DNA from: Schlegelella_A sp038318385
Lineage (GTDB): Bacteria > Pseudomonadota > Gammaproteobacteria > Burkholderiales > Burkholderiaceae_C
Length of the DNA stretch: 64,000 nt
Direction of reading: 5' to 3'
Assembly: GCA_038318385.1 (NCBI GenBank)
Contig: JBBQCD010000004.1
Span: 53,048-117,047, forward strand
The notes beneath the pieces are model-generated. The model was not told the origin of the DNA, ran no database searches, and saw only the letters and a program-made list of their open reading frames with translations. How positions within the stretch are numbered: the first letter of the stretch is position 1; every line of letters starts with the position of its first letter. This document shows positions 43,356 to 51,875 of the stretch, piece after piece. The translations under genes were made by a program, and so were the position numbers.

Positions 43356-45668
43356 TCATGGCACCCGCGCCAGCCGCGTCGAGGTCGCGATCAACGCCTC
43401 GACCAGCGCTTCGACGCGGATCGGCTTGGTGACGTAGTCGTCCATGCCGGCAGCCAGGCAGGCTTCGCGGTCACCCTGCATGGCGTTGGCCGTCATCGCG
43501 ACGATGCGCGGCCGGTCCTCGCGCGCCGGCCAGCGCGCGACGATGCGGCGCGTCGCTTCGAGGCCGTCGAGTTCGGGCATCAGCGCATCCATCAGGACGA
43601 CGTCGTAATGCTCGCGTTCGACGGCGTTGACGGCTTCGATCCCGTTGCGGGCGAGATCGGCCCGGTAGCCCATCTTCTCCAGCAGCCACAGGCCCAGCTT
43701 CTGATTCACCACGTTGTCGTCGGCGAGCAGGATGCGCAATGGGTGGCGCTCGGCCATGCCTGCGTCGAGTGCGGGCGTGGTGGACGGGAGGGCCGGCGCG
43801 GGCAATGCGGCCGGCGGCGCGACGATAGAGAAGCGAAAGGTCGAGCCCAGGCCCGGCCCGGCGCTCTCGACCGACATCGTCCCGCCCATCAGCTCGGCCA
43901 GCGTCTTGCTGATGGCCAGGCCAAGACCCGTGCCGCCGTAGCGCCGCGCCGTGCTCGCCTCGGCCTGGCTGTAGCGCTGGAACAGTCTGGCCGCGCCCTC
44001 GGGTGAGAGGCCGATGCCGCTGTCGCGCACCGCGAAGTCGAGGGCGTCGCCGACGCCGCGCTCGACCGTGAGTGCGACCGTGCCCCGCTCGGTGAATTTC
44101 ACGGCGTTCGAGAGCAGGTTCAAGAGCACCTGACGCAGCCGCGTCGAATCGCCAAGCACGGCCATCGGCACCTCGGCCCCGATCGTGGAGCGCAGCTCGA
44201 TCCCCTTCTCGAGCGCACGGGGCTGCACCAGATTGAGCGCCGCATCGATGCAGCGGCGCAGCTCGAAGGGATGCGCCTCGATCGTCATCCTGCCGGCCTC
44301 GAGCTTCGAGAAATCGAGGATGTCGTTGATGATCGTCAGCAGCGATTCGCCGCTGTCGCGGATCATCGTGGCGACCTCGCGTTGATCCGCGCTGAGCTGG
44401 GACTCGAGCAGCACGCCACTCATGCCGATCACGCCGTTCATGGGAGTGCGTATTTCGTGGCTCATCGTCGCCAGGAAGGCGCTCTTGGCCTCGCTGGCCG
44501 CCTCCGCCGCGGCGCGGGCCTCGCGCAGGCGCTGCGACGCCGCGTTGCTTTCTCTCGCGCGCTCGACCACGCCGACCAGAAAGGCGAGCATCAGCGTCGC
44601 CTGGGCCACGGTTTGCCACAAGTTGCCCGCCGTGAAGGCGTTGGGGTCGACTGGCAGGAACCAAGAGAGCGTCGCGGCGAAGGCCCACGGCCACCAGGTG
44701 ATCATGTTGATCGCCGTCACGAGCAGTGCCGCGAGGTCGGCGCGCCCGCCACGCTGCCGCCATCCGCGCCACGCTGCCGTGATCAGGATCGGCCAAAGCA
44801 CGAGCCAGCACGCTCCGCCAATGCTGAAGCCCAGTTCTTCTGCGCCGAACGATTCCGGCAGTGCGGACAGCACCTCCAGCGCGACCATGGCCAGCAGCAC
44901 CCGGTTGGCGCGCGGTGCGCGTTCGGCCAGGTGCAGGAGCGTGGCCAAGGCGAGCGCATGAAGACCGGCAACTACATGCTGGAACGGTGCCCAGACGACG
45001 CCGGCGACTCCAAACCACGGCGTCAGGCTGCTGGCTAGATTGAATCGCAGCCACTGTTCGCCTGCCACCGCGATGAAGAAGGCGACGAAGATGAACTGCC
45101 CCCGGTCGCGCGTGAGCGTGCCCAGCAACGCTGCCGTCACCGCGACGGCCAGGCTGAGCACGGCGACCGAGAGGTGCAAGGCGATGTAGGCGCGCTCGTC
45201 CTGGAGCGTCGCGGCCAGGTCGACGGCCAGGGGCCGCACGTCTGCGCCATGGGCGGCGAGGCGCAGAAAGACCGGGCCGTCGGCAGCGTGGAGCGTCGGA
45301 AAGATCATGCTGCCCGACCAGCCGGTGCCCGTGCCGGCGATGACACGGTCGCGCGGCCCGAAGTCGCGCGCCGAGGCAAGCAAGCGTCCGTCGCGCGAGA
45401 ACACCGCTATGTCCTTGTCGTAGCGACTGCCCGAGATTTGCAGCACGCGCGGCTCGAGGGGGGCGAGGTCGATGCGCAGCCAGCACTGACTGGTGCTGGC
45501 CGGGAGTTTGCCGGTCGCGGCTGCCTTCCAGCCGCCTGCCGGCAGTTCGCTGGGCGTCGCCGCCTCATCGCCGCAGAGGTAATCGAAGGCGACTGGGACG
45601 GGCTGCGCCTGCACCAAGCCGGCGAGCGTGAGCAGCGCGCTGGCGGCGAATTGCGCCAGCTGCCTCAA
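43356..45668 (-). CDS. Hybrid sensor histidine kinase with 7TM-type sensor
   Basis: 770 residues. Signal peptide at about 1-21, a periplasmic beta-rich domain at about 25-150 like 7TMR-DISM extracellular domains, about seven transmembrane segments between 163 and 368, a coiled coil 370-398, HisKA with His404 (LATMSHEIRTPMNG), HATPase_c with NLLSNAVKFTERG and RRYGGTGLGLAIS, and a receiver with Asp694 (LMDALMPELDG) ending near Lys745. It has the parts for a His-Asp step, with the HPt gene next giving the second His. The sensed signal is unknown. Its ATG overlaps a receiver remnant upstream by four bases. Confidence 0.93.
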   Translation of the reverse strand: MRQLAQFAASALLTLAGLVQAQPVPVAFDYLCGDEAATPSELPAGGWKAAATGKLPASTSQCWLRIDLAPLEPRVLQISGSRYDKDIAVFSRDGRLLASARDFGPRDRVIAGTGTGWSGSMIFPTLHAADGPVFLRLAAHGADVRPLAVDLAATLQDERAYIALHLSVAVLSLAVAVTAALLGTLTRDRGQFIFVAFFIAVAGEQWLRFNLASSLTPWFGVAGVVWAPFQHVVAGLHALALATLLHLAERAPRANRVLLAMVALEVLSALPESFGAEELGFSIGGACWLVLWPILITAAWRGWRQRGGRADLAALLVTAINMITWWPWAFAATLSWFLPVDPNAFTAGNLWQTVAQATLMLAFLVGVVERARESNAASQRLREARAAAEAASEAKSAFLATMSHEIRTPMNGVIGMSGVLLESQLSADQREVATMIRDSGESLLTIINDILDFSKLEAGRMTIEAHPFELRRCIDAALNLVQPRALEKGIELRSTIGAEVPMAVLGDSTRLRQVLLNLLSNAVKFTERGTVALTVERGVGDALDFAVRDSGIGLSPEGAARLFQRYSQAEASTARRYGGTGLGLAISKTLAELMGGTMSVESAGPGLGSTFRFSIVAPPAALPAPALPSTTPALDAGMAERHPLRILLADDNVVNQKLGLWLLEKMGYRADLARNGIEAVNAVEREHYDVVLMDALMPELDGLEATRRIVARWPAREDRPRIVAMTANAMQGDREACLAAGMDDYVTKPIRVEALVEALIATSTRLARVP

Positions 45669-45883
45669 GCGAGGCTCCTCGTGGCTGCCTGCAGCAGCGC
45701 CTGCACGACTACCTCGATGTGGATCGGTTTGGCCACGTAGTCGTCCAGGCCGACGGCGACGGCCGCTGCCGAGCGCGCCTGCGCCGGGTGTGCATCGCGA
45801 TCGGCGCCGGTGGGCCTGTTGCGGGGCTGCATTGTCATCGGCCGGCGGTCCTCTAGACGATGGATCGCCGCATTATTGGGCAT
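45665..45883 (-). pseudogene. C-terminal receiver-domain remnant
   Basis: 72 residues. Only the last 30 resemble a receiver: GLDDYVAKPIHIEVVVQALL, which corresponds to the final beta5-alpha5 part, with the conserved Lys. It lacks the phospho-acceptor Asp and the first three-fifths of the domain. The last part is similar to the end of the neighbouring kinase receiver (GMDDYVTKPIRVEALVEAL). It looks like a decayed or recombined copy of that kinase's receiver, although it still opens with ATG and overlaps the kinase ATG. Whether translated is unclear. Confidence 0.55.
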
Positions 45884-45910
45884 TGAAGGCGCCGCGCCGG
45901 GCGCCGCGGG

Positions 45911-46078
45911 TCACCGCGTGACGGGACCAGGCGCGGCTTGAGCCATCACCAGGCCCTCGGCGGGCGGCTCGGCCAGCACGCCGATGCCGGCGAGGATCGA
46001 GGCGGTGACCGTCATCGAGGCGATGGCGGCGACGATACGGGCGACCGGCGAGTCCTTGTTCAGGGTGGGCTGGCTCAT
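45911..46078 (-). CDS. Small predicted membrane protein, 55 residues
   Basis: MSQPTLNKDS start at the ATG at 46078, with GGAG five to six bases upstream. One hydrophobic segment, IASMTVTASILAGIGVL, at about 20-36, then a short Pro/Glu-rich tail ending at Arg before TGA. Codon third positions are GC-rich, as in real genes. Too short for most gene finders. Lies 27 bases ahead of the receiver remnant on the same strand, so it may be the first gene of the phosphorelay transcript. Function unknown. Confidence 0.5.
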   Translation of the reverse strand: MSQPTLNKDSPVARIVAAIASMTVTASILAGIGVLAEPPAEGLVMAQAAPGPVTR

Positions 46079-46559
46079 GGCGGCTCCTGGGAGGGATGCG
46101 CAAGGGGCGCCATGACTGTCGCCGTCGCACCGCCTCGCTGCCCTTTGCCGGCCTGAAACCGCGCTGAATCGTTATGAAACGGTCGGCGTGATGTGCAGCA
46201 GCAGCCGAGCCAGTACGGCGATCTTGCGGCGAAGCGCGGACCGACCAAAGGTCGACCTTGACGTGAGCGACTGCTTCAAGGCGATGAATCAAGTGCGTCG
46301 ATGGGCAGCTCCGGGTCGAGAGCACCCATTCAGCGCCGAAACGCGAAAGTCCGCATCCAGTCCGTCGCGGTCAATGGCGAGCGCGGTATTGCGTGACAGT
46401 ATTGCGTGACGGTTTGGTGTGACGGGTCCGGCGGTGGTGCGCCTGGCTGCGCAGCTTGCCGGTTTTGAGATGCTGCAGGTTGCAGTGCGTGCGCGCCAGC
46501 GCCGCGTCGCCTATCGACCACAATGCTCCCATCCGAACCACGCGATCCAGGAACTCCCC
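46079..46559. other. Gene-free stretch between the small membrane ORF and hemerythrin gene
   Basis: 480 bases holding divergent promoter regions. The only striking element is a 13-base threefold tandem repeat at 46386-46424. A 30-odd-codon minus-strand frame with an ALRRKIAVLARLLLHI segment ends at 46180 but has weak start evidence. No RNA gene seen. Confidence 0.5.
46386..46424 (+). repeat. Threefold 13-base tandem repeat
   Basis: GTATTGCGTGACA, GTATTGCGTGACG, GTTTGGTGTGACG: units two and one differ at one base, unit three matches unit two at ten of thirteen. AT-rich half-sites in non-coding DNA, between the divergently placed phosphorelay and hemerythrin genes. Winged-helix regulators of the OmpR type often bind such direct repeats. 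Confidence 0.7.
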
Positions 46560-47144
46560 ATGATCTTCGACGCCATCCGCGAGAGCCACGACCTGCAACG
46601 CGACCTCTGCCGCAAGCTCACGGCATCGCGCGGCGACATGGCTGCGCGTCAGGTGCTCTTCCTGCAGTTGAAGGTCGAGCTGATGGCGCACGCGGCGGCC
46701 GAGGAACGCCACCTGTACGTGCCGCTGCTGATGGAGGACGGCGGCCTCGACGCGTCGCGCCATGCGCTGCACGAGCACCACGAGGTCGACGAGTTGCTGG
46801 AAGACCTGTCGGTGCGCAACAAGAAGCAGGCTGGCTGGATCGCAACGGCGAAGCAACTGAGCTTCAAGGTGCGCCACCACCTGAAGGAGGAGGAGTCGAA
46901 GTTCTTCCAGCTCGCCGGGCGTCTGCTGTCGGCGACGAAGAAGCAGCAGCTTGCCGGCAAGTACACGCGTGAGATCGTGCGCATGCGCAGGCACTACGCA
47001 GCCGAGTACGAAACGGTTGTCGTCGCGGCGGCGAGCGGCCGTGTCAAGCCCGCGAAGCGCGCGGCCGACAAGCCCGCGACGCGCGGCAACGCGCGCACGG
47101 GCGCCCTGCTGCGCGGCAAGAGCGAACCGCGCCGCACGCGCTGA
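46560..47144 (+). CDS. Hemerythrin-like HHE domain protein
   Basis: 194 residues. Predicted four-helix bundle with conserved His/Glu positions: ESHDLQRDL, MAHAAAEERHLYVPLL, RHALHEHHEVDELLED and VRHHLKEEESKFFQLA. Such proteins bind a di-iron centre and sense or bind oxygen, NO or iron. The C-terminal 40 residues are a Lys/Arg/Ala-rich basic tail (KPAKRAADKPATRGNAR), possibly nucleic-acid-binding or disordered. AGGA precedes the ATG at 46560. The triple 13-base repeat lies 136 bases upstream, and the phosphorelay is on the other side. Confidence 0.88.
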   Translation: MIFDAIRESHDLQRDLCRKLTASRGDMAARQVLFLQLKVELMAHAAAEERHLYVPLLMEDGGLDASRHALHEHHEVDELLEDLSVRNKKQAGWIATAKQLSFKVRHHLKEEESKFFQLAGRLLSATKKQQLAGKYTREIVRMRRHYAAEYETVVVAAASGRVKPAKRAADKPATRGNARTGALLRGKSEPRRTR

Positions 47145-47223
47145 TCAGGCGCCAACGAGGGCGCGCCACGGACGCTGCCTGCACCCTGCTCTGCGGAACG
47201 GCCAGGGCACCGCACCAGAGCCC

Positions 47224-49341
47224 TCACGCCAGCCCGGCGAGCGCCGCATCGGCGGCAAGGCGGACGCGGCGACCATCCTGGACCGCGACTGCGAGCCGCC
47301 GCTGCAGCCAGGGCAGCGCATCGGTGGCCGGCAGGTCCTCCGGAAGCTCGCCGGCGAGCACGCTGCGCTCGGCAACGTCGGCTTGCGGCGCACCGGTTGG
47401 CAGCAGGCATTGCGACAGCGCCGTGCGCGCGCCGTCGAGGGCCACGCGCACCTCCACCTGCTGCAAGGTTGCAGTCTCGCGCGCGCGCATCAGCCGCACC
47501 GAGGAGAGGTCGGCCATCAGCCGCTGGCCATGGTCGAGGAAGGTGGTCAGCTCGGCGAACGGCAAGCGCGCGCTCTTCGGCTCGACGAGGCTGCGCTGCG
47601 CCGCCGCGGCCACCGCCCCGAGCGCGTCGTAGGCATTGCGACGTGCCAGCCGCTGCTCGACCGCATCGCCCTCGCCCTCCGCCAGAACACGCTGCGCATA
47701 GGTTTCGAGCGCCGCGAGCGCGCGGTCGAGCGCCTGCGGCAGGTTCGCCCGCTCCCACGACGGCAGCACGTAGCTGAAGGCCCAGCCGAGGCCGGCGCCG
47801 AGCACCGTGTCGGCCAGCCGCTCGCCGATGGCGAAGCCGACCGACGGATCGGCCAGACGCGATTGCAGCAGCGCCATCACGGTGGCCGCCGTCGCCGTGA
47901 CCCAGTAGCGCACGTTGACGAAGGAATGCGCCAGTCCCACGGAGACCAGGAACACGAATTCGACGAACCCCGGCGCGCTCCAGCGGCCCAGGCCGACGAC
48001 AACGAGACAGCCGAACAGGGTGCCGAGGACACGGGCGTTGCGCCGGGTCAGCGTCTGCTCGAGGTTGCCGCGCAGCACCACGGCGACGCTCAGCACCAGC
48101 CAGTGGGGGTGCGACGCCCACGGCAGCAGCGCGGCGACGAAGTAGGCCACGCCGAGCGCGAGGCTCATGCGCACGGCATGGCGCAGCACCGGCGAGCCGA
48201 GCCGGAAGTTGCGGGCGAGTGCGTCCCACGGCCAGGCCTCGGGAACAATGAAGCGCTGCAGCTGGCTGCGGCTCAGCGGCAGGTCTTCGTCGGCCCCGCG
48301 GGCCAGCCCGTCGACCGCCGCGACGTTGTCGGTGATGTGGCGCAGGCGCCGACCGATCAGCAGCAGCGCCCGGTCACGGGGGTCGCCTTCGGGCATGTCG
48401 ACATCGCCGAAGCGTGTGGCCGGGTCGCGCTCCAGGTCCAGGGCGTCGGCGGGCGCGACCCGGTCGCGCATCGCCGTGGCGATGTCGTCGAGCGCGCGGG
48501 CGATCGAGCGCAGCGCGTTGGCCAGCCGATCCAGCACCTGGCGGGCGACACGGTCGTCGCCGAGCAGATCGAGGTCCAGCCGGCTCGCGAGCAGGACGTC
48601 GCGCAGGTCGATCGCGTGCAGAAGCATCGCCGTTCCGCGTCGCGCCTTGGCCGCGTCGGTGGCGGAGAACACCAGGTCGCGAGCCGCCTGCAGGCGCTCC
48701 GCGAGGGCCGCCTCGTCGGCGATCCAGCGCGCCATCGGCGCGGGGTCGTGACCCCGGGCGGCCGGCGCCAGGAGTCCGGCGCGCGCGCGCAGCAACTCGG
48801 CCGCCGCGCGCAGGGCCGCCACCAGCGCCAGTCGGCGGTAACGTCGCTGCAGCAGTGCCGAGGTGGCCACTGCCCAGCCGAGGTAGGCGAGCGCACCGCC
48901 GGCGGTCCAGCCGGCGAATGCCAGCGTCGGCAGGTCCTCGTGCAGAACGGCCATCGAGAACACCAGCGCGAGAATCGGTGCGAACGAGATCGGGCCGGCG
49001 CGCGGTCCCCACGCCATCGTCAGCATGGCGACGAAGGCGGTCGCCATGACGGCGAACCCGAGCGCCACCGGTTGCGCCGCCAGGAGTGCGACCACCAATG
49101 CCGCGCAGGCCGAGAGCGCCGCCGCACCGAGCACGCGCTGCGCCGTGCGGCCGACGGTGGTCGGCAGGTCGGCAAGGCTCGCGCAGACCGCGGCGCTGCC
49201 GGCGATCTGCGCCGCCTGCAGCCCACCGGTCACGCCGAACAGCAGGTGGACGACACCGATGCCGACCGCGACCGTGATGCCATTGATCCCGTAGGCGGGC
49301 AAGCGCCGCAAGATCCGATCCGGTCCCCAGCGCAGGCTCAT
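47224..49341 (-). CDS. FUSC family exporter (AaeB/YccS-like)
   Basis: 705-residue inner-membrane protein of the fusaric acid resistance (FUSC) superfamily, exporters of aromatic carboxylic acids and other toxic compounds. Seen: two blocks of five to six hydrophobic helices, at about 20-175 and 385-535, separated by and followed by long cytosolic helical domains, as in YccS/AaeB. DUF-type segment LRHAVRMSLALGVAYFVAAL begins the second block. No membrane-fusion (AaeA) or outer-membrane partner is adjacent. Its ATG overlaps the upstream DedA-rhodanese stop by ATGA, which links the two. Confidence 0.9.
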   Translation of the reverse strand: MSLRWGPDRILRRLPAYGINGITVAVGIGVVHLLFGVTGGLQAAQIAGSAAVCASLADLPTTVGRTAQRVLGAAALSACAALVVALLAAQPVALGFAVMATAFVAMLTMAWGPRAGPISFAPILALVFSMAVLHEDLPTLAFAGWTAGGALAYLGWAVATSALLQRRYRRLALVAALRAAAELLRARAGLLAPAARGHDPAPMARWIADEAALAERLQAARDLVFSATDAAKARRGTAMLLHAIDLRDVLLASRLDLDLLGDDRVARQVLDRLANALRSIARALDDIATAMRDRVAPADALDLERDPATRFGDVDMPEGDPRDRALLLIGRRLRHITDNVAAVDGLARGADEDLPLSRSQLQRFIVPEAWPWDALARNFRLGSPVLRHAVRMSLALGVAYFVAALLPWASHPHWLVLSVAVVLRGNLEQTLTRRNARVLGTLFGCLVVVGLGRWSAPGFVEFVFLVSVGLAHSFVNVRYWVTATAATVMALLQSRLADPSVGFAIGERLADTVLGAGLGWAFSYVLPSWERANLPQALDRALAALETYAQRVLAEGEGDAVEQRLARRNAYDALGAVAAAAQRSLVEPKSARLPFAELTTFLDHGQRLMADLSSVRLMRARETATLQQVEVRVALDGARTALSQCLLPTGAPQADVAERSVLAGELPEDLPATDALPWLQRRLAVAVQDGRRVRLAADAALAGLA

Positions 49342-50300
49342 GGCGGGGCCACGACCACGGCCTCGTCATCCTCGGACCGCGCCAGCGGCAGGCCGGCTGC
49401 GGCCCAGGCCTCGACGCCGCCGTGCAGCGGGCGCACGTGCAGGAATCCGGCGCGCATCAGGCGCCTCGCGACGATCGCCGCCGACGCCTCGTTCGGGCAG
49501 GCGCAATAGACCACGACCTCGCCGTCACGCGGTACCTCGAGGCGGTCGCCGCGGCCTTGGTCCATCGACCAGTGGATCGAACCGGGAATGTGGCCGTCTC
49601 GACGCCGCGCCTCGATGCTGCGCACGTCCAGCACCGCCGGGCGCTCGCCGGCATCGCGCAGCGCCCGGAGCGCATCCACGCTGATCCGCGCCATCCGCAA
49701 CTCGCGCATGAAGGCCCGCCGCTGGAGCCAGCGCACCAGACCGAAGGCGAGAAAGCCACCGAGGACCAGCGCCAGTCCGATGCGACCCAGATCCGCCAGC
49801 CGGTCCAGCAATGCACCGACCGCGTCGTCGAACAGGAAGCCGAGGACGATCGCGACGCCGGCCCACAACGCCGCGCCGAGCGCGTCGAAGAGCACGAAGC
49901 GCGGCAGCGAGGCGCGCAGGTTGCCGGCGATGGAGGTTGCGATCGCGGCGAACCCGGGGATGAACTTGGCCACCAGCAGCGACGGCAAGCCCCAGCGCGA
50001 GAAGATCGATTCGGTCTGGCGCACGCACGAGTCGGGCGAAAGCGACACCCGGCAGAGGGTCGCCAGCACCCGCGCGCCATAACGCCGCCCGACCGTGTAC
50101 CACCCCAGGTCCGCCACGAGGCTCGCGCCGACGGCCGTCAGCAGCAACGCCGCCAGCTGTTCATGACCGCGGGCGCTGAGCGCGCCGGTGATGACGAGGA
50201 CCGGATAGGCCGGCAGCGGCAGGCCGAGCTGGGCGAGCAGCACGTTGACGAAGACCACGAGCAGGCCGTAATGCTGCAGCCACTCGATCAGCGTCGCCAT
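49338..50300 (-). CDS. DedA family membrane protein fused to a rhodanese domain
   Basis: 320 residues. N-terminal DedA (VTT) region at about 1-200 with GLPLPAYPVLVITGALSA, the FIPGFAAIATSIAGNLRAS signature and the RW-type helices; DedA proteins are thought to be phospholipid flippases or to support envelope energetics. C-terminal rhodanese-like domain at about 215-310 with LDVRSIEARRRDGHIPGSIH and active-site-like loop VVYCACPNEASAA, in which Cys is retained. DedA-rhodanese fusions are known from other proteobacteria. Sits between rlmN-like and FUSC genes; a 13-base triple repeat precedes its ATG. Confidence 0.92.
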   Translation of the reverse strand: MATLIEWLQHYGLLVVFVNVLLAQLGLPLPAYPVLVITGALSARGHEQLAALLLTAVGASLVADLGWYTVGRRYGARVLATLCRVSLSPDSCVRQTESIFSRWGLPSLLVAKFIPGFAAIATSIAGNLRASLPRFVLFDALGAALWAGVAIVLGFLFDDAVGALLDRLADLGRIGLALVLGGFLAFGLVRWLQRRAFMRELRMARISVDALRALRDAGERPAVLDVRSIEARRRDGHIPGSIHWSMDQGRGDRLEVPRDGEVVVYCACPNEASAAIVARRLMRAGFLHVRPLHGGVEAWAAAGLPLARSEDDEAVVVAPP

Positions 50301-50339
50301 GGTCAGCGCAGGAGGTCAGCGCAGGAGGTCAGCGCACGA
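50301..50339. repeat. Threefold 13-base tandem repeat at the rlmN-like/dedA junction
   Basis: GGTCAGCGCAGGA, identical copy, then GGTCAGCGCACGA. On the minus strand each unit contains TGACCTCC or its start, so the rlmN-like stop is duplicated twice in-line before the dedA ATG. No good ribosome binding site is left for dedA, suggesting coupled reinitiation. Confidence 0.8.
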
Positions 50340-51357
50340 AGGCCACCACGGCCGGTGACGGCGCCACCGCCCGAGCCCGCAACTGGCCGCAGCCGCCCTC
50401 GACATCCTGCCCGGCCGACTGCCGGACCTTGGTCAACACGCCGCGCCGCTGCAGTTCGCGGGCGATGGCGACGACGCGCTCGGCCGCCGGCCGTTCGAAG
50501 GTGAGCCCGTCGACGCGGTTGTACGGAATCAGGTTCAGCACCGCATAGCGTCCGGAAAGCAGGCGGACGATGCCGTCGAGTTCGTCGGCGCCATCGTTGA
50601 TACCGGCCAGCAGCGTCCACTGGTACTGGATGGGGTAGCCGGTTGCGCGCGCGTAGGCCTCGCTGCGCTCGACCAGCTCGGCAGGGTCGATCGGCGGTGC
50701 ACGCGGCAGCAGTCGCGCGCGCAGGTCGGCGCGCGTGGTGTGCAGCGACAGGGCAAGCGCCGGCTTGACCGGGCCCTGGCCGAGCCGCTCGAACACGCGC
50801 AGGTCGCCGACCGTCGAGAAGACCAGGTTCTTGTGGCCGATGCCGCCAGCGGTGCCGAGCAGCTCGATCGCATCGAGCACGTTGTCGAGGTTGTGGGCGG
50901 GCTCGCCCATGCCCATGAAGACGACCTTCGTCACCGGCCGCAGCGCGCGCGCCAGGACCACCTGGGCGACGATCTCGGCGCTTCCGAGCTGGCGCACGAG
51001 TCCCTCGCGACCGGTCATGCAGAAGACGCAGCCGACGGCACAACCGACCTGGCTGGAGACGCAGACCCCGCCACGCGGCAGCAGCACGGCCTCGACGGCC
51101 TGGCCGTCGCCGAGTGTCACCAGCAGCCGCTCGGACCCGTCAGCCGACGCATGACGCGATCGCAGGCGGGCAAGCGCCGAGAGGTCGGCCTCGAGCGCCG
51201 GCAACGCGTCGCGCAACGCCCGCGGCAGGAAGTCCTCGACCCGGCGCCGACCGCTCGCCTGCGGCCGCGCCTGCGACCAGCAGCGCAGCACGCGCTGCTC
51301 GTGACAGGGCAACGCGCCGAGGGCGCGCAGGCGATGGCGGAGGACGTCGAGCTGCAA
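50329..51357 (-). CDS. RlmN-like radical SAM rRNA methyltransferase
   Basis: 342 residues. Radical SAM enzyme of the RlmN/Cfr family that methylates adenine in 23S rRNA (and tRNA for RlmN). Seen: the 4Fe-4S motif CAVGCVFC (Cys-x3-Cys-x2-Cys), VVFMGMGEPAHNLDNVLDAI, VGDLRVFE, and the C-terminal Cys in RQSAGQDVEGGCGQL, which is the second catalytic Cys of the family. Start placed at TTG 51357 where family similarity begins (LDVLRHRLRALGALPCHEQR); no ribosome site is visible and the start is uncertain. Shorter than RlmN (384). Many Burkholderiales carry a main RlmN as well as this shorter relative. Confidence 0.85.
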   Translation of the reverse strand: MQLDVLRHRLRALGALPCHEQRVLRCWSQARPQASGRRRVEDFLPRALRDALPALEADLSALARLRSRHASADGSERLLVTLGDGQAVEAVLLPRGGVCVSSQVGCAVGCVFCMTGREGLVRQLGSAEIVAQVVLARALRPVTKVVFMGMGEPAHNLDNVLDAIELLGTAGGIGHKNLVFSTVGDLRVFERLGQGPVKPALALSLHTTRADLRARLLPRAPPIDPAELVERSEAYARATGYPIQYQWTLLAGINDGADELDGIVRLLSGRYAVLNLIPYNRVDGLTFERPAAERVVAIARELQRRGVLTKVRQSAGQDVEGGCGQLRARAVAPSPAVVAFVR

Positions 51358-51404
51358 GACAGGTGGCGCGGCGGGCGCGCCGGGAGCGGCCCGCGGCGCA
51401 GCCG

Positions 51405-51800
51405 CTACTTCTTCGTCGCCGACTTGCGGTCGGCCTTCTTGGCCGCTTCGGCGTTCTCGGCCTTCTTCACCAGCTTGTCGGCGCGCGACGGCTTGGCGCC
51501 CTTGGCACCCTTGGCCTCCTTCGGTGCCTTGGGTTCCTTCGCCGCCTTCGGTGCCTTCGGGGCCTTCGGGGCCTTGGCGACCTTGGCGACGGGTTCGGGC
51601 TTGGCCTTGGGCAGCAGTGCGGCAGCACGGCGATCCGCCTGGGCCTTCTTCAGCTCGTCGCGCTCGGCGCGCAACGCCGTCTCGGTGTCCAAGGCCGCGG
51701 CCTTCGAGCCCTGGGAATGGGCCCGGCTGGCCATCGCCTGGTGCAGCCTCGCGCCGTTCTTCTTGATCTGCTTGCTCAGCGATGCGGTGCGGATGGTCAT
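51405..51800 (-). CDS. Lys/Ala/Pro-repeat basic protein, histone H1-like
   Basis: 131 residues. The first 65 are a soluble helix-rich segment (LSKQIKKNGARLHQAMASR, then ALRAERDELKKAQADRRA). From about 68 the sequence is a run of short units such as KAPKAPKAPK, KEPKAPK, KEAKGAKGAK, and a final KKADRKSATKK. Strongly basic and low-complexity, like H1/HU-related nucleoid proteins of betaproteobacteria. DNA binding is likely but unproven. The repeats derive from a nine-base unit and are prone to slippage. Confidence 0.7.
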   Translation of the reverse strand: MTIRTASLSKQIKKNGARLHQAMASRAHSQGSKAAALDTETALRAERDELKKAQADRRAAALLPKAKPEPVAKVAKAPKAPKAPKAAKEPKAPKEAKGAKGAKPSRADKLVKKAENAEAAKKADRKSATKK

Positions 51801-51875
51801 GACGTCGATCTCGATGGTGAAAGTGTGCGCACTGTAGACGAAGGCGCCTGCCGCCGGCAGCGCTGCCCCGGAGGC

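Noticed and set aside
46180..46290. A 30-odd-codon minus-strand frame before the 55-residue protein
   Set aside because: Only a TTG start with no ribosome site; evidence too weak.
49338..50300. DedA-rhodanese as a novel fusion
   Set aside because: The same fusion with a CACPNE-type loop is known from other proteobacteria, so it is listed only as a feature.
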